Positions 49,235-61,083 of a stretch of 64,000 nucleotides of DNA are shown piece by piece. Source of the DNA: Mallotus nudiflorus (taxonomy: Eukaryota; Streptophyta; Magnoliopsida; Malpighiales; Euphorbiaceae); NCBI GenBank assembly GCA_947683625.1, contig CANTUR010000675.1, positions 620,001 through 684,000 of the forward strand, read 5' to 3'. A model generated the notes under the pieces. It saw only the letters and a list, made by a program, of their open reading frames with translations. It made no database searches and was not told the origin of the DNA. Every line of letters begins with the position of its first letter. Positions within the stretch are counted from its first letter, which is position 1. Made by a program: the position numbers and the translations under genes.

Positions 49235-50539
49235 TTTCTAGGGTTTCACAAATCTCTATTTACAAAAAACAATTTTGGTAAGTTTAAACTTCTTTTCTAC
49301 TTTGATTTGAATTCCAAAATTAGAATCATTTCCTATTTATTTAGATAACTCTTATCTTAAATAAATTAGGAAATAAATAAAAAAATACAAATACAAATAT
49401 ACAAATATATACATATATTTATTTATTTATACTTTTATAGAGATTATCATTGGGTTAATTAACCTAGAACTAATTTAGTCCTATTTTAAGTGTGTGACCT
49501 TGTAGGTTCACACAACGTTGGCAGTGGGTCTAAAATTTTCATTTTAGCCCACAAATCATAAGTGGCTTCTAACAAGACATTATGACTATATGAAGGCCGA
49601 TAATCCTGCATAACCTAATACACCGTGTGTTATAGTCCTTTTGTCATAAGAAATCTTGAACATAAGACATGGTTTATGTCATCCTTATATTGTCCAATCA
49701 TATTATTTCTCGATCTCAAGTAGACTGATACTGATAACTCTTTATCAACTCATTCTAGCATGGTCATGCATTTCTCTTCAGTTTAACTTATTGAGGGGCC
49801 CACATATATCTTCTCAAAATAATTGAGGGACAAATTCTATCTCAATTACTCACATTCCTTACAGAACTCGTTCTATATCCAACCACAACCTATTTTACCA
49901 TCCGGTTAAAGATGATGTAAGAATATGTCAAAATACAGAACTTATTATGTAGGAAACCATGGTGATTTTAGGTCAGAGGACTAAAGAAATACCACTGTGA
50001 TGAGAATCATTTATAACAATGATCCATATAATATTTTCATAGTGAGTTGATCCAGTACATCATTTCACTAAATATGTACCTATGAGTTTGACTCAATATC
50101 TCATATACATGATCAGTAAAACATAACTATTAGTCAACCTCATACTAATATTTATTCATTGTTGTTCCCACAACAATGATTGACTAGGGATAATTTAGAA
50201 TGGAAATCAAGTTTCACCTAAAATTTTTACTATCGAGTCACATACTTTGAGACTTTAGGTAGAATTAACCATTCAAGAATAATATTAGAATTAGCCAACG
50301 ATTAAGAAAATGCCTCTTCATTAATAAATGAAATATGATAATCTCGAAATATAGCTATTACATAATTGGCCTAACGCATATCACTAACAATATATATGTC
50401 ATTTGTTTCATTTGTTAGTTTGTCACTTAAACAATTTTCACATTTCAATTTATTTTAAAAATATATATTTTTTTTTATATTATGGTATTTCTAATACTAT
50501 TTGCATCTTTTTATTTTCTATTAACAATTTATTTACAAT

Positions 50540-51795
50540 CAAGTAAAGATTAAAATACTATAAAATTAAAACGCTTATTAATTAAAAATTAATTAGATAA
50601 TAAGTGACTATTTAATTGTATGGGATTAAAATTAATTACAAGTTCCCATTTAATTATAAATTAAAATTATATAAAAATAGCCTACTAAATTTAAATAGTT
50701 ATTAATTAAGAATAAAAAAATAATTAGAGAAAAAGTGACTAATTAATTATATGAGATTACAATTAATTACAACAAAAAATTATTAATGATGCAAACTAGG
50801 TTTATCTAATAAACAAAATCCGTAACAATCTATCGATACTCACACCTTAAATCATCCAAAAAACAAGTGGAGTGGAAACTAGAACCCTTAATTATCTAAC
50901 AACTAAGAACTTTACCTATCAGGAAGTCGCCACAATTAGATATGGATGTTCTAATTGATAAGACAAAAAGTTGTTCGCCACAAACATAAAGTTTGATAAA
51001 AACACATGGTTAACCATGTAACCTAAGAGAATACTCTCTAAATTTTATTAATCATCCATGGTTGCACTCCTTTAAGTTACATAAAACAAACCTTTATATA
51101 AACATAAAGAAATCCTAAATAAAACCTAATTAATATCCTAACTAAACAAGAAAACATGATCCTTCTTAAATAAGAAAATATAATCATACTTAAATTCATA
51201 TTTACATATGCAGCAGCTTGTAATGAGCTTTGGACCAAGATAAAGGCCGAATCGACTCAAGTCCAAAACATAAAAGTTGTAGCCTTTGATGTTAACTTTA
51301 AGTAGCATATTGAATCACACAATTTGGATCTATATTGAGTGAAATTTGGCCCATTTATTGATGTATGTTCAATCTACCCAGTTTTGTACACGACCTGATA
51401 ATATTTCATTATTTTACCCCATGAAGACAATCGAAATAACCCCAACATTCGTCATCAAAGTTGTAGCTCTCTGTCTTATCTTTCCATAGCCTTTTGAATC
51501 TTCTTAATCCGAGTTTTGTAAAGTAAGTTATAACCAAAATACTGAAGTGTGTTATACAAAATATAAATATATGCGAATTGCTCTTATTTTGAATGAAAAT
51601 TGACTTATTAGCATGAATAAATGTTGAAATCTTCCTTTTTGCAACCTAGGATCATATCAATCGATTAACTAAAAATTAAAGCAATATAAAAGTAACCTAT
51701 AAAATTGGTCATTAATTAAAAATTAAAAAATAATTAGGTAGTAAGTGACTAATTAATTATTTGAGATAAAAATCAACTATAATAATAAATGTCCA
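50540..51795 (+). repeat. three diverged copies of a roughly 110-bp repeat, the last two separated by an insert
   Basis: Copies near 50570-50640, 50690-50775 and 51700-51790 share, in order, ttattaattaa, aattag, agtgacta-ttaatt, gaga(t)-a-aatta. Between copies 2 and 3 lies 50787-51659, a block of different composition, so it probably arrived after the repeat had formed. Confidence 0.55.
50787..51659 (-). repeat. LTR-like insert (possible solo LTR)
   Basis: It begins TGATGC and ends ATATCA with short inverted termini (TGAT/ATCA). On the minus strand it has a TATA-like TTTATATAAAGG (about 51080-51095), followed by an aataaaatt stretch and a leader-like part. No clear target duplication: ATTAA precedes it, but the same word occurs only 4 bases beyond the right end. 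No coding potential. Confidence 0.35.
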
Positions 51796-52014
51796 ACTAA
51801 TTACAATAATAAGTTTTTAAAATGAATTATAATAATATATGGCTAATTAATTATAAAGTTATTGAAATTTTTAGATTTTTTTTTTGGTTGTGTACTCTAA
51901 TTGAAGTTAAAGGATAAATTTCAACTACAATTTTGTTCAAATTGTCTTTTTATTTATATTTTTAATAAACTTAAATGCTTATATATATATATATATATAT
52001 ATTCAACTATAACC

Positions 52015-52040
52015 TCCGCAATGAGCGGATTATTGACTAG
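52015..52040 (+). other. Helitron 3' terminus (copy 1)
   Basis: A perfect 5-bp hairpin TCCGC-AATGA-GCGGA is followed 7 nt later by CTAG and then T, the canonical Helitron 3' end. No matching 5' end was located. Confidence 0.6.
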
Positions 52041-52151
52041 TTTTATGTGGAAAACGAGAAACAAATGCATTCTATATATATATGTTTTATTATTATTTAA
52101 ATATACTAAAATAATTATAAAAAAAAATTATAAGAATACTAAATTATAACC

Positions 52152-52177
52152 TGCGCAATGAGCGGATTATTGACTAG
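52152..52177 (+). other. Helitron 3' terminus (copy 2, in a tandem duplication)
   Basis: The same terminus with one stem mismatch (TGCGC-AATGA-GCGGA), ending CTAG at 52177. The sequence after it (ttttatgtggaaaacgaga) repeats the sequence after copy 1, so a block of about 137 bp including flanking DNA was duplicated. Confidence 0.65.
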
Positions 52178-52205
52178 TTTTATGTGGAAAACGAGAAACA
52201 AATGC

Positions 52206-52206
<1 letters not shown>

Positions 52207-52247
<41 letters not shown>
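52207..52247. repeat. (TA)n microsatellite
   Basis: About 18 to 20 TA units directly after the second Helitron terminus block and about 660 bp beyond the 3' end of the NUP93 coding sequence. Confidence 0.95.
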
Positions 52248-52252
<5 letters not shown>

Positions 52253-52906
52253 TTCCCATAGGCTCATTCCATATGTTGACAAACATCTGTCTAATGCTAA
52301 AAAATACCTGTTAAATCTCCTCATTAATGAAAACATGTTATAACATTGTTCACAGAACATGGGAAACAATAGGCAATTATCATGAACCCCAACTTTATAA
52401 CTAATGACCACAAGCAATACAAGCATTGCAGGCTTGATTCCCAAGATTTACAGCCTTCAACTATCAAGATCCTAATTCTGAAGATATCTATTGCAAAGAC
52501 AGCATCACTTGAACCACAAACCCATCAACCACCATATTTCGCGAACCTTGATACCCACTCCAACATTTCGTATTACCAATTAACAATTTGTAAACAAGCA
52601 TAAAACAGATACATTCCTAACATTGGCGGAGAATTACAGGAAGGACATGGCAAGTTGAAGGTCAAAACAGGCAAAAGTGCATTCCGAAAACACAAAGCTG
52701 TTATCTCATCCATGAATTAGTTGTCGTGTTTCAGCAGAATGCCTCACCTGTTTCTTTACCGATAAAAGGTCTTGATGTATGCCTCAGCCAAACATCCTAA
52801 CTCAACAACAAAGCAAAGATCTTGATGTTTGATAACCTCAACTAAACGTCTTTGCATTTTGCACAGCCTTGAAAGGGGCATCTTAGACTGGCACGGTTTA
52901 TCTACT

Positions 52907-55900
52907 TCATAAACTTCGAGCAACTTTTTCATATAAGTCATGAGGCCAATTCCTGCTCATATTGTTTGCAAGAAACTGTGCAATCTGCAAAAGTTGAAGG
53001 AGACATCAATAAGCAAGAAAAGTGCATGCTAGAAAACAGGGGCAACAATAAAATTGCATCAGCTAAAAATTTCAATCAGTCACCAAGCCAAATCCACAAG
53101 ACAGTCTACTATCCCACTGTTATTGCGGCAGAAATAATTAACTGAAAAGGTTCAATTGAATAAGTAGAATTATGAATCATAAATAAACCATCAAGTAAGA
53201 AATCCTATAATGGCAAAAACATGATTTTGTTAATTTCGTGACAACCTTTTATATAGAAAAAAATTGAGTTGAGTGATGCCAAATACATGAATGAAGATGA
53301 ATGAAGAAATAATTTGAAAGGGAATCTAGCATAAGTTTGTATTATCACATATGAATGGGCATGCATCTGTTATTTGAGGATGAAATGAAAAACTAAAGGA
53401 GGTTCAATGCACAACAGCTGTAACATTATGAGCAAATATGGCTAGGCTATAAGCAACCTTTACAAAGGAGCAAGAATATCTAACAGAAACATGAAAAACA
53501 TACCTTTGCCCTCATAGCACGAAGAGATCCATCAGAATCTGTCACATTGTCAAGACATGTAAGAGCAGCCTTAAGAAGGTCTGGCACACAAACTTGAACA
53601 TGAGGAGACAAATTCTGCGATATATCTACATTAGCATCTGGAACTCGTGGATCAAATGGAAGGAACGGGAGTTTAGCAACCTCCCTCAAAGCATCAAGAT
53701 GATGACCTAATCTTGCTAACTTATGAACCGATAAAATTGCCTCAAGTTGTCTCAACACAGTTTCTTGCTCTAAAACTTGCTCTCTCTCTTGAAAACTGGA
53801 CATGATAGCCAAATGCTCTCAAAGGTCAGAAAAATTTAGACATTTTTTTTAACACAATTATGATGTCTAATGAATTACTGAAGCTATAACGAAAATAAAT
53901 TAATTATAAATTTCAAAGACTAATCTTCAATAAAATGTGTCTGCAAAATTCATAATCTGCAAATGAACTCTTGTAAAATTATAGCAATGCTGAATTAATT
54001 AATCTCAAGGGAAAATCCCAATTTGAGTTGTTGGCTAAGATATTCTCATAAGCCACTAATACTGAGATAATTCAACAATAATAATGCATCGTTTAAATAA
54101 TAAATGTTCAGATTTTGTGCAAGCTGAGCCAAAATTAGGATAAAAAATGAATTTATCAGAAACTCAAAAAATTAGGAATCTCACAAAAGGATGTATGCTC
54201 ATTGAGAAAGCACAAACCAGAAACATTTCTGCAAATATGGAAGTTGTTTTTGCATTTGGCACAAATTTCTGTACAGATTGATAACATTGATAACCACATA
54301 ACCCAAATGTCACAAAAAGAATCACAAACCCTAAAGTGTATAAGTTGTACTTTTCCCTCAAAAATAACATAAACTTTCCCTCAAATGTCACAAAAAGAAT
54401 CACAAAAAACCCTAAAAGTGTATGAGTTGTTTTTTTTTTTTTTTGTACTTTTCCCTCAAAATAACATAAGCTTTCCAATAACTATCAAGACAGCATTTAG
54501 AAATTAGAAGCATCAAAGAAAATACCTACCTTACATCAGGATAATACTTGTACGTCTCCAAGATCTCATTCCCAGAATGGATAAGTCCAGCAGTGCGGCT
54601 CTCACCATCCAGTCTACCACGTGACAGGCCACAGATTGCTTCAGATAAGCACTTATTAGTAGCATCCAAAGCCATAGAGAATGCTCCAACCCTCTTCTGA
54701 ATTTCTATGGACTGTTTTTTGATGCCAATTAAAACAAAGAGAAAAGGTAATGTACCACAAAAGCACTACAACAAAGAATTAAAAAAAAAATTGAACAGAA
54801 AGGAAAAAGAAAATCATCTTAATTTCCAGAAACAGAAATGGAGCTCTTTGACAGAATACATGCGCGTGCACACACACAGATGAACAAAACAAAGTTAAAA
54901 AGAAATACAGACATAGGAGTCCCAAATGTTTGTCAACCAATAGGCAATGAACCCACTTTCAAACAATAATATTTTCTTTTGGTTTGTGAAGACTATATTA
55001 TCAATTGACCAAGAGAAGACTTTGAAAAGGAAATAGTCAATATAGGCAAGATATTACAGTAACATTTTCCCTACCAATAGAGAACGTGTATGATGAACAG
55101 AAAAGTGTATTTAAGTAAAATAAGATATGAAAGACTCCTAGCAAACCAATAATTCCCAAACTAGTCAAAGGCAAGGAAAGAAAATTTACTTTGTCATAAA
55201 GTCCAGCTTCCTGACACTGCCGAGCAGCTTCAAGAAGAAATTGCTGTCTTGCTTTAAGATCATTCAAAAATCGCACCAGTTCACCTTCTTCTCCCGCACC
55301 TCGTGGACCAAGTAAAAAATAAATACCACCATCCCGTAACAACAGCTCAGTAAGAAGTTGCTTCAGCATCAAACTTCTCTGTCTCTGCTGATCGATATTG
55401 CCTCTCCCAGTCCAAGATGCCTCACCACCCCCTACTGCAGCAGCAGCTTCTGCATAATATTCCAATGCCACCGGAAGATTCCCACGACGTAAATATGTAG
55501 AACCATACTGCCGAATTATACTAGAGACTTCTGCACAAGCATCCATGACACCAAGTTTTGGTCCAGACCCTGCTTCTTCAGAAAGTACCCCATGATCTGC
55601 TAGCACAATTGCCACATGGACAGCATCAATATCATATCCTTCATCTGCAACTTCCTTGGACAAATGCCAGACAGCTTTTAGCAACTGGATGCTCAAAAGC
55701 AACACATAAGGGTAAACCAAAGGGTCCTTCCCATTTTTGGTATAGTATGATGGCTCAAATTTATTTAGATAAGCCTGCAAATCTTCCAACCTGTAAGGAA
55801 CTGAACCTTCATTTAGGACAACGTCTGAGGTTCCAACATGGGAGTCCCGTACAGCTGATAACTTGAACCACAAAAAGTCCTCTATAGTATTGAAAAGTGT

Positions 55901-58900
55901 AGGCAGATCTCTTAGAAGGCGGTCAATTTGCCTCCTAGAACCAGATACTATAGCATATAGTAATAACTTCTTCTTATCATATGCAGCTCGACCCACCTTA
56001 TCAACCATTCTTAACATCTTGTCACATTCTTCAGAAGCAGCAGCTGCAATTTCTGGAGGCACCATTCCACCAGTATTAATCCACTCTGTAAGCTGTCAAA
56101 AAGAAAACTATCAGCAGACAGATATAAAATCTTTGTGACCTAAGCAGAGAACAATCATTACCAGAGGAGCAAATTGCTGTGAAGCACGGGATGATAGGGC
56201 AATTTTTCTTGCTTCATCATAATAACCAGTTCTCAAGCAAAAATAAATCTGCCAAGGCGAAAAATAGGATTGAATATGAAATGTTGTTATTTCTCAAAAA
56301 GCACATGATTAATTAACATGACATATATGAAATAAGCTTGATATTATCCATAACAGCAAAATAAGCACATCCAAACAATAGTGATAAATCATGATCCATT
56401 GTCTTTTGCAAATAATAAAGTCAGGCATACTTCATAAGCAATTAGAGATTATAAAAATTTTGAAAAATAGGTTAGATTGCTCAGTAGATACGGACCAAAA
56501 AAGACTTAATAAAGCAAGTAATGCATATAGAACCTTACTCCATGTCACTTCATCAATAACTCAAATGATGCACTATGGATATTATTCTTAAGGGCTAGTT
56601 TGTTAGAAGTTCCAAAAAGATAGCATCAGCATATGCAACAGAAATCATGTCGAATCGACAAAGAAAAAAAAAGGCTTAAGAACCTTGTCAATGAGTAAAA
56701 TCAAATGACAAATGCAATGATATCTATCTGACATAATGCAAACCACAAGGCCTTCTCTCTTCCTCATAAATCTTCAATGTGTTCTGAATAGAAAATCACT
56801 TTTTATGAATCAACTGAAGAAATTATAAACATCCAAGACCTGCTTCCAAGTGGTATCAACTGGAGGCTGTCTGCGTGTGTCTCCTGCATCAAAATCTAGA
56901 ACTCCATAATCCCTTAAGCGGACCTGAAAAAAATGAAAAGTAGAAACTCAACATCTGAGAATAATGAAACAAGTCATATGCTTGCAATGTTAACTCAGAT
57001 GGCATAGTCAGACAACAAACCCGAAGAAAAGCACGAACTCTTTGTAAATTTCCAACAGCTCCACCAAGAGCAGCCTAGGAAGAGTAAATAAAAATGCTAT
57101 CAATAATGGAGCAAACAGTCATAATGAGACCTCAGAAAAATAAAAAAATAAAAAGAGTAGCAACAGCAACTAAACAAAATAGTACATATATGTGGTACCC
57201 ATATTTGGAAATTACAAAAAAGTTAAGGCAAAGCAAATACATTTGAAGAATATTCTACCTGTGCTGGATGACTTTGTATTGTATCCATAATATACTTTTC
57301 ATGTCCCCATTCTAAATGGCGCCTTGCTCTAATCACTAACAACATCTTTCTTGAAAGATTCCGCTGAAAGGTTGAATTTTCACCCATCAATGTCTGCAAG
57401 TGCAACATTATTCAACTCACCAATATCAATATTTATTCATATAACACACAGCACCATAACAAATGTGATTCATTTTTTTAAATTACACTCTACTTGAGAA
57501 CAGACTAAAAAAGATATTAGCTTGTGTACCTGAACAAGATGCCATATCTTCTGCATGTTAATTGATTTTCCACCAGAAGTGTCGTGACCCAAACTATCAT
57601 AAGCATTCTTGAAGGCTGTTGCAGGCTATAAAAGTAACAGACATCAGTAAGGCATAAAATAAGAATAAAATAAGTGAGCTGCCTTCCAACAAGGAGTTAA
57701 AGCACAACAGTCTTTAGGGTTTTAGGAATGTGAGGTTCACATCGCAGCTTAACTTATTGATTGTCATAGCACAAAGTCAAAGTTTAAAGTTTGTGAAAGT
57801 ACACCTGCTCAGTAATTTTTTTTTTTTATCTAAAAGTATTTTGCCTGAAAAATAACTTAGTTCAGTGTTGGATGTGTGTTTGTTAGCTAAGTGCCTGCAA
57901 AACTACCATCTTCACTAACTTATCCATGAAGTACTTCATTAACAATTAATGGCTGTCAAAAGCCAAGTGATACAGTTATGTAATGGTTAATCTGAAGCAG
58001 AATTTGAAGAAGGGAACTAGACTCTGATGCTTTGTGCACTTGTTAGACGTGAATCATGCCCTACTGTCATAACTCATAAGAAGTGTGGCAAAATGACACA
58101 AATAGAACTGTTAAAAAATAATTGGGAAAGCACACTTACCTTAAATTGCAAACCATGCTCTCTAGCATTGTTCAGATTCTTCACAACTTCAGCATAGGCT
58201 GAAGCTTTTTTCTCCAGGTTAGGCATGTTAGTGAAGGGTACAAGCTGCATGCTAGTTGGGCCAGAAGAAACCTGAGGACTGGACGCAACAGATGCTATTT
58301 GACCTGAACGACTACCTCCAGCACTTGTTTCAACTGCATTAGTCCTAGGTAATGTTGAAATCTGGCTCAAGCTCTGAAGAAAGTCACGTTTTTCATTTTG
58401 CCAATCTTCCTACAAAGTTTCACAAAAGAGAAAGGCATTAACTTTCATTGTTTTTTTTTTTTTTTTTAATTCTTATCATCTTTTTGCATCAACGTGGACA
58501 TGAAGCACAAGAGGCCTGGAAAATATAAATGAATTCTATGATCTTGAAGGGAAGAGAAGAAAGAATGCAAAATATCATAAAAGATTTATCATGCTTAACG
58601 AAAATGTATATGTAAGCACACACACTAGAGGACACCATTGCCTGTTACTCAAAAAAGGAGAAAATAAACTATTCATTAGCAAGAATGATTGAACATAGAA
58701 CCAAATATGATGTTATTTCCCATGGTGTTCCAAGAATTAACAATAGAATATCAATTTGAAAACAATGCTGGATTCCATGTACATGTTGTATTTCTCTAAC
58801 CTCCAAAACTTTCAACATGTAATCATTAAAGCTTCTCAGATTATCCTTCTGAGCTTCCTGTATTGCTGAAACCATTGCCATCTCATGAACCTGAAACCAA

Positions 58901-59800
58901 AAGATGCACAAAACGTAAATTTTGAACAACACAAGCACTTGTATGTATTAATAATCAGCAATTCAAGAAAGATGGTAGACTACCTGTTGCAAGTATTCTT
59001 CGACGCTTGTAGCCTCAGCAGGGAACACATCCTCAAATATTGTCTTCAAAGAGATGTAGACGAAAAAAGTGAGCAACAAGGCTACATATGATAAACAAAC
59101 TTAAAAGCTCAAAACACAAACGTTTTGCACATAAACATCAAAAAGAAAAAAGAAAAGTAAGAATAGAATTTTGAACTTAACAAACTGCTCAAGTTTGATG
59201 TAGTTTACAATCCTGCATCTATTACATTATACACACAAGATGCAGAAGCAAGAAAGATGCAAAAGAACTTGTACCTTCAATTCAAAAGACTTGAGATCTC
59301 GAGCAAGCTGCTCAGCATTTATTCCTTCACGTGCAAGAAGCCTGTTAGGATTGAACCTCAAACTTAGAGAAACAAAACAAATAATTTTGAACATTCAAAA
59401 TAGCTAATGAACTAAATCTCAAAATTAACATAACAACATTCCAAATTTTTTTCCTTTGACACCAAAAAGCAACCAGTTGCGTACCTAGTTGCAGCAATAG
59501 ATTGAGAAGGGGCCTCAGCTCTCAAGGTTTTAGCCTTGAGCTTCTTGGACAATGCTTCTAACTGATCTAAGTTCCTCTGAAACATTGCACATAAGATCAA
59601 ACAGTTACTATGTTGAAATAACACCCAAATGCACGCACTGATGCAAACATAAATTATAATAAAATGAACAGGAAAAAAAAAAGAGCGAGAACCTGGAGAG
59701 GAGGGAACTGAGCAGAAGGAGCAGCGTGTTCGAGAAGCTTGGTGGAGGAGTGGAGAAGATCGGTCCAACCACTCATGTCAGATTCATTTGCACCCGCCAT
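52907..59800 (-). CDS. NUP93: nuclear pore protein NUP93 (Nic96 family), 15 coding exons, intact
   Basis: Predicted 865 aa. Coding exons, 5' to 3' on the minus strand: 59800-59693, 59576-59485, 59341-59275, 59043-58984, 58890-58801, 58409-58140, 57625-57530, 57393-57259, 57074-57021, 56923-56840, 56248-56162, 56092-55190, 54711-54530, 53795-53504, 52984-52907 (stop TGA). All introns are GT-AG and the sum (2598 nt) stays in frame. The product starts MAGANESDMSGWTDLLHSS and ends NWPHDLYEKVARSL. It is collinear with Arabidopsis NUP93 proteins (about 860 aa, from memory). An N-terminal helical part with LEALSKKLKAKTLR and QQVHEMAMVSAIQEAQKDN precedes the Nic96 alpha-solenoid (about residue 220 on), with NKFEPSYYTKNGKDPLVYPY in exon 12. 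In the family it is an inner-ring scaffold of the nuclear pore that anchors the central channel nucleoporins. It is the only functional gene seen here. Confidence 0.95.
54308..54476. repeat. tandem duplication within NUP93 intron 13
   Basis: cacaaaaagaatcacaaa, cctaaa-gtgta and gtacttttccctcaaaa recur in order about 80 nt apart. The second copy carries an 18-nt T run. It lies between exons 13 and 14 and does not touch the splice sites. Confidence 0.7.
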
Positions 59801-59836
59801 TGCTTCTTATCCTCTGCCAGAATTCACCTCAATTTG

Positions 59837-59845
59837 TTAGGGTTT
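59837..59845 (-). promoter_or_regulatory. telo-box upstream of NUP93
   Basis: AAACCCTAA on the minus strand, 37 nt before the ATG, with a related AAACCCCTAA just upstream. Telo-boxes are common near the starts of plant housekeeping and cell-proliferation genes. The start codon context AGCAATGGCG fits plant initiation and supports the chosen start. Confidence 0.5.
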
Positions 59846-60024
59846 TTAGGGGTTTAGGAAACAAAGAAATGAAAACTAACAGAGAGCGGAGCTGCTACTA
59901 TAAACTTGTCGGTCCCGCGATACCGAGAAATTTTGATCAGACGAAAACTCATTTTGGCCACTTAACTTCGACGCCATGTACAGATTGGCCCAAACAATAT
60001 CTTCTTAGCCAAATTAATCCTTAA

Positions 60025-61028
60025 CTTTTTACGTTTCTAACAATTAAAACATCCATAAAATATAACTAAAAAAAAAGTAAGAATTTCGGATCAACATAAT
60101 TTAATGTAATTTAAAATAATAACATATTATTATTTATATAAGAATATCCACTTCAGTATTTTAACTTTAAGGAAATTTTTTTTAAAAAATTTAAACCATA
60201 ACTCTTTTAGAAATTGTTTGACTGTTTTATAAACTATTTTAACAATAAAATCATGTACGATTAATATTATTTGACTAACCATATCATCAATTTGATCTCT
60301 CTATTTTTTTAATCAAATTTGATTCTTTTATTTATTTAATCAAACTTTTTTTTCTACTTTATATATATTTTTTCTCAAACATCTTTTTGCTAAATTTTAT
60401 TATTATTATTTTTAAGGTACTATTTTTTATCAATATTTTTTTGCTCTATATATTTTTTTCATTGTTTTATGCTCAATATTTTTTCTATTTTTACGGTATT
60501 TTTTTTTTCACGCATTAGGCCAACATATAAATTCAAAAGTTTTTTTTCACCCTTGATATCCAATTTTCAATAGTGGCAAAAGTGTCCATTATTTTAAAGT
60601 TGGAAACATCACTTTTACCTCATCACTAGTCTTTATTTCTTTGTTATTATTAGAGATTCAAAGTTTGAGGTGGGATATATTGGTAAGGCAAAAATTCAAA
60701 AGAAACACTATATGTATGTGTTCATATCTCTGTTTGTTTGTTTTTTGGTTCAGTTACAAACATTGTATCAACCAATTGACTAGTTTTGACACAACCAAAA
60801 GCTCTTTAACTAACTGCTAGTTTCAATTTAGTTGACGATTGTGCACAGATTTTAGAGGTATAGGTCTAGAATGATTTTTTTTTTTCATAATAATAATAAT
60901 AATAATTTTAAAAATGTTTTCGACCCTTGATCATGTATTAGATAAAAAATAAATCGTTGGCCACAGACTGTATTTTTTATCTCTAAATTGGAATTCTTTT
61001 TTTTCTAACATAAACATTATTGTTCAAC

Positions 61029-61083
<55 letters not shown>

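Larger units (their letters stand above)
45347..50389 (-). repeat. solo LTR of an unassigned LTR retrotransposon, itself interrupted
   Basis: On the minus strand it starts TGTTAGTGATATGCG (from 50389) and ends GGAAACCCAACA (at 45347). The flanks are ATATA on both sides (45342-45346 and 50390-50394), but this is low-complexity sequence. A second solo LTR at 45595-49026 splits it. Without that insert it is about 1.6 kb. No internal coding sequence is seen. Superfamily not assigned. Confidence 0.6.

Noticed and set aside
54164..54478. 104-aa minus-strand frame inside NUP93
   Set aside because: It is intron 13 containing a tandem duplication; the flanking exons splice in phase without it.
55558..56138. 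Two plus-strand frames of about 100 aa
   Set aside because: They are antisense shadows of NUP93 exon 12, whose minus-strand product matches the Nic96 family.
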